From Ziziphus jujuba (Eukaryota > Streptophyta > Magnoliopsida > Rosales > Rhamnaceae): a stretch of 64,000 bases of DNA. The notes beneath the pieces are model-generated. The model made no database searches. It was not told the DNA's origin and saw only the letters and a program-made list of their open reading frames with translations. Position numbers and translations under genes: made by a program. Where the stretch lies: NCBI RefSeq assembly GCF_031755915.1, contig NC_083387.1:13103001-13167000 (forward strand). The letters run 5' to 3'. Shown one piece after another: positions 59,859 through 64,000 of the stretch; position 1 is the stretch's first letter, and every line of letters begins with the position of its first letter.

Positions 59859-62800
59859 ATGGCAACCATTCCCTCCTCCTTCCTCTCCTCCTCTTCTCTT
59901 CCTCTCACCCGCTCCCTTCATCGTCATCTTCGTCGACCTTCGCTATACTTCCCTCTTCCCTCCTTCACTAACCCTTCAAGGATTCAAACCCTCGTTCGCT
60001 CTTCCTCTGCTCCTTCTTTCGACGATCTCAGCTCCAGGAATCGCTCCCGTTTCGATTCCTCTAAGGTTCATCTATTTTCAATCTCAATTCCTCTCTCAAG
60101 CTTTTAGCTTTCTTTTTTTCTTTGTTTTTCATTTCAATTCTATTGTCTTGGAGTTGTGAAAAATTGGGTGTGAATTTTGTACTATTTGTTACACAATTAC
60201 AAATATCACTGTCTCAGTTTAAATACTGAACCTTTTCGTTAAGCAAATTCATAAAGATAACATTGATGGTAAATAGTTTAGAGTTTCATTGAGATTGGCC
60301 AAACTGGTATATATGTAGGCAGTCTATTTAAACATCAAATTTTTTTTTTTTAAATTAATTTTTTTAATAATAAAATTGATAAAAACAATGAAAAAAAAAA
60401 TGTTTACTTTTTCAAACAAATCTTGTTGCATAAAAATCCACCGTTCATGTCGTCTGTTTATGTAAGTGTCTTGTGGTCAATTACTTCGAAGAACCTGTTT
60501 TTGAGAGTCGAGAGTAGTGGTGACATCGTTGAGAAAAAGAAATTTGGAGACCAAACTGGAATCCAACCGACATATGGGGTGAATTTGTTAATAACCCACA
60601 AAATCATATGGTATAATGACATATTTTGTACGCAAATGTGGAAGCGAAAAGATACCATGGAAGTCCAACATTATGGATGCAACCTTTACACCTGTGTTTT
60701 ATATATATTGATGCGGTTTGTTGTCTACTTCACAACTGGATTGTTGAAATTCTTGTAACCGGGTAGACACTGTTTTTCCGTCTATGTGATGACTGAAATT
60801 ATTTGTCAATATGTTTATTCATAATGATGATAAAAATCATTTTCCTATTTCTTCCCTTTGTCTGATGAGGATTATTTGTCTGTTGTTCTAGAAATCAATT
60901 CTCTCAAATTTGATACATGAGATAGAGCCTTTGGATGTGAGCCTTATCCAGAAAGACGTCCCCCCTGCTACTGTAGATGCCATGAAAAGGACCATTTCAG
61001 GCATGTTGGGCCTGTTGCCGTCTGACCAATTTCAAGTTCTTATCGAGGCCTTATGGGAGCCACTCTCCAAGTTGTTAGTTTCTTCAATGATGACAGGGTA
61101 TGTTAATGTTCTTGAGGGTGAAATGTATCTACATTTTTTTCTGTTTTTCCCTTTAGTTGCTGAGCAGATGGAGTAGAAGTGAGGGTGAAGTCTTGCAACC
61201 TTTTGGTGTGGTTGTGCCCTTATGTAACCCCCAGGTTTATTTTTCCTTTCTTCCGTGCCCTTAGTTTCTCCTAGTTTTAGTCATTCATAAGTTTGATATT
61301 CACGTCCATTTCTGCAACAAATTCAGCCTACAAGCTGTTAAGATTCCTGACGCTACAGTAGACTTGCTTGGTTGGATTAACCTTTTTGGTCTATTATCTA
61401 TTTTCTTATTCTATGGCGACTAACAGCTATCATATTAGAAGATCATATGAGATGTGTTTTTTCTTCTATTTTAGGTATACTTTACGGAATGCTGAATATC
61501 GGCTTTGCCTTGAAAGAAACCTTGATATATATGAAGAAAATCTTGACAAAGAAAAGTTTGATGTTCCTAGACATGATATACAAGGGATGTTGCTTGAAGC
61601 TGCAAATATAATCAAATTATCCGCAAAAGATGAGTTATCATCCAATTGTGAAAAAACCATTGAGGATCCACCTGAGATTGTTGATATTCAAGGCTTTGGT
61701 GATACATCTCCTGAAGCCCAGCAATATATTCGTCATTTGCAATCACAGTTATCTTCTGTTAAAAAGGTATGTAATAAAGGAATCAGACTCAACTTTTTGT
61801 CATAGCCATGCAAATCCTTGTCTTGTGTATAAATTGCTAGTCATGCCCCCCAAAAGGTTATATTAATGCACAATGGTGAAGGATTGGGAGTGTCAAGTGA
61901 AAGTCTGGCTAACATGTACCAATGATGCATAGTCCTTCATGCAATTGAAAATTTAATAAAATGGAGAATCTCCTGGAGAAATACTATCTTGCCAATTGTC
62001 ATGAAATTATCTTAAATATATATTCTTAATTAGTAATCTTTATAAATTCCTTTAAACTTATGGCTTAATTAACACTTGTTGGTACAGTTATTTGTTAATT
62101 GCTAGCATTTAATGAGGTGATGGACCATTTTTCTTCCTATTATTTCTTTCATCCTTTATTTTGAGATTTGCCTCATTTTCTGATAGGTCGTTATTTCTTT
62201 GTACCAAACTGTTTCTTATCTAACCATCTTTTGCAGTTTAAGTTATTTTAATTTTATTATCAAGTAATGAAATATATTTCTACATTTCTGTAAGTCTACT
62301 CAACCTATTTTTACCAATTAATTTAAGAGAATTTTTTTTTTTTAAATGAAATGATAAGAATTTTAAAACTCCCACATAACCGTAGTTGTTAATAGAGGAA
62401 GTTATGGTGTTTCTCTGGAAATTAATTTTAACATGATAATGTTAGCTAATTCTTGCATGAAATGAACTGAACGTAATTGTGCAAGTTGCATATCTGTGGG
62501 GATGACTTTGGGGTTCTTGTTGATCATCTTTGTGGAGTCATGTTATATGCATATATATTTGGAATACGTTTGAGAAAAGAATATTAATTTTCATGAGCAT
62601 GAGAAGCTTAATCAGTAAACCAGGGGGTGTTATTCATTTGAACTGAAGACCACTTCTCTTGGAATTGAATGCGAATTTGGTTCTTCTTTTTTTTATTTAT
62701 TTATTTATTTTATTCTTGAATCTGTTTTGTCCATTCATTTCTTTGATAACAAGATACAGCATGCCTTTCATGCATTATTGCATTGTTATGTTTTCTTTTT

Positions 62801-62921
62801 TGCTCTTTTGAAGGAACTCCATGAAGTCAAGAGGCGAAGTGCTGCCCTACAAATGCAACAGTTTGTTGGCGAAGAAAAAAATGATTTACTGGACTATTTG
62901 AGATCACTGCTACCAGAAAAG
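59859..62921 (+). CDS. Plastid-targeted DUF760 family protein, 5' part (gene runs off the window)
   Basis: Four exons: 59859-60065, 60892-61097, 61475-61766 and 62814-62921, all GT-AG and in frame, giving the first 271 residues with no stop. Residues 1 to about 60 are rich in Ser, Pro and Arg and poor in acidic residues, typical of a chloroplast transit peptide. The DUF760 domain follows: SLIQKDVPPATVDAMKRT, MLGLLPSDQFQV, LWEPLSKLLVSSMMTGYTLR and YRLCLERNL. After this come an acidic linker and a predicted coiled-coil-like segment (IRHLQSQLSSVKKELHEVKRR). Arabidopsis relatives include the UV-B-induced chloroplast protein At3g17800; biochemical function is unknown. Relatives continue with another ~100 residues; no matching exon is found before 64000, so the 3' end lies outside. 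Confidence 0.9.
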
Positions 62922-64000
62922 GTATCTGGAAAAGTGCTGCACTTCAGAATCTCTTCATGTTTTATGCTCTTCCATTTTAAAAATAAATTCAGCATCATAG
63001 ATTGTATAGCTTTTGATCAATACCTATCTGCTAGCACTAGATTAGGTTGTTACAGGCCTCACATCTACTGGAGATTGTTGGCTTTTCAGTGCTAGTACTT
63101 TTACACCATTACGAAACTGCAAGAAATAGCTTTTCTATCTTCTGGAGAATGAAATGAAGACTTCAAATCTGGGTGTTATAATGTTATATGAGAAGCCTTT
63201 TGATACATGAAGTTTCCCTGCAATAACTTTTTTGATCCGTGAAGATTTACCGTACTCACATCTTCTTTTAAGATGATAAGACAGAAAAGAAAACTGGGAC
63301 TTTTGAAGATTACAAATCTAACAAATTTCTTTACCTTCCACGCTGCAGCCAAAATTTGCGTGATGCTATCTGTTTCTGTCTAACATGAGGGTTTACTACC
63401 ATGGTGGAAAAAATGCCTTCTAACAAAATTATAGTCCATTTTGTGTTTGTTTTCCTACAAAGAAAATTAGATGCTTATGGATAGGTTAAGCATCCTTACC
63501 TTTATATTCACATTCCAAAAAGCATGTTTTCTACTTTGGATGTTGCACAGGTGTGCCCAATTTATTTATATTACTTTCTCTACTAGCAATGACTTTCATA
63601 CTGCAGATGGAATATATTGTAATTATTGAACCTTTAGCTTGGTTTAAGCTCCTTAGGCTGGATAACATTAAGAAAGTGAATGTGGTGGTTCACTTCGAGC
63701 ACCTGCTATGTACATATGTTGACATGTATGTGCTGATAACTGTTTTTTAGTCTAATTCATGTCCATGATTTATAGGGATGAGGTGTGGCTTTTGGTTAAC
63801 TGTTGGGCTCCTTAGTGCAAATTATCAGGTTACAGCAACTTCTACTTGTCTTTATGAGTTTGTTGTATACTTGACTATTTTATACAAAATTGATCCCTTC
63901 ACATGATATGTTTGGCATAGTTTCCTATAATCATTGGGAGTGAGTTTGCAACTTTGTTTAGCACCTGGAATTTTTTAGATATCCTTGATGTTTATCCTTT
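62922..64000 (+). other. Probable DUF760 intron running to the window edge
   Basis: Starts with the donor GTATCTGG directly after exon 4. No segment resembling the expected next exon is seen in any frame, so the intron probably continues past the end. Confidence 0.5.

Noticed and set aside
1..64000. CRISPR array, operon or bacterial defence system
   Set aside because: Intron-containing plant genes and plant repeats throughout; the spaced repeats seen are microsatellites, MITEs and tandem duplications.

Overview
The window is nuclear DNA from a flowering plant, almost certainly a eudicot. It is strongly AT-rich, has intron-bearing genes with plant-type splice sites, many microsatellites and A/T tracts, small inverted-repeat transposons and decayed LTR retrotransposons. 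Gene structures and protein similarity to Arabidopsis families suggest a rosid-like species, but I cannot name it. There are no bacterial features (operons, ribosome binding sites, CRISPR).

Six genes can be supported. (1) A single-exon C2H2 zinc-finger repressor of the ZFP3/ZFP4/ZFP7 type at 7491-8075 (+). (2) A TIP41-like PP2A-pathway gene, eight coding exons, 10141-13519 (-). (3) An A3-type cyclin, eight coding exons, 16141-19341 (-), with one GC-AG intron. (4) A HAT3.1-type PHD-finger plus homeodomain protein, eight coding exons, 20859-27305 (-), probably with a leader intron reaching about 28984. (5) A GH3 indole-3-acetic-acid amido synthetase, three exons, 44302-46333 (+), with a visibly GC-richer coding sequence and a motif-dense promoter. 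(6) The 5' part of a plastid-targeted DUF760 gene, four exons from 59859 (+), whose 3' end lies beyond the window. Exon joins for all six were checked by reading frame across every junction; transcription starts and ends are inferred only.

The rest is intergenic. Bases 1-2282 are the 5' end of a Copia-like element on the minus strand. Several MITE-like inverted-repeat elements lie at about 4.46-5.2, 14.58-14.95, 15.0-15.34, 29.45-30.26, 30.33-30.71, 37.88-38.28 and 48.61-49.33 kb. From 30.7 to 43.6 kb there is an AT-rich desert with one promoter-like island near 38.6-38.95 kb. From 50.7 to 57.4 kb there is a retrotransposon graveyard: a Gypsy gag fragment split by a nested 1.6-kb solo LTR, followed by a Copia gag/protease/integrase fragment.

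The genes are ordinary dispersed plant genes with no obvious common pathway, although the cyclin, TIP41-like and HAT3.1 genes lie head-to-tail on the minus strand and relate to growth or cell-cycle control. I found no convincing new multi-gene system. The most unusual structures are a tandem array of three ~162-bp units enclosed by a perfect 26-bp inverted repeat just upstream of the TIP41-like gene, a 0.3-kb direct duplication at 9.2-9.85 kb, complementary AC/GT repeats flanking the HAT3.1 leader-intron donor, and a C-rich hexamer array with G-quadruplex potential in the GH3 promoter.
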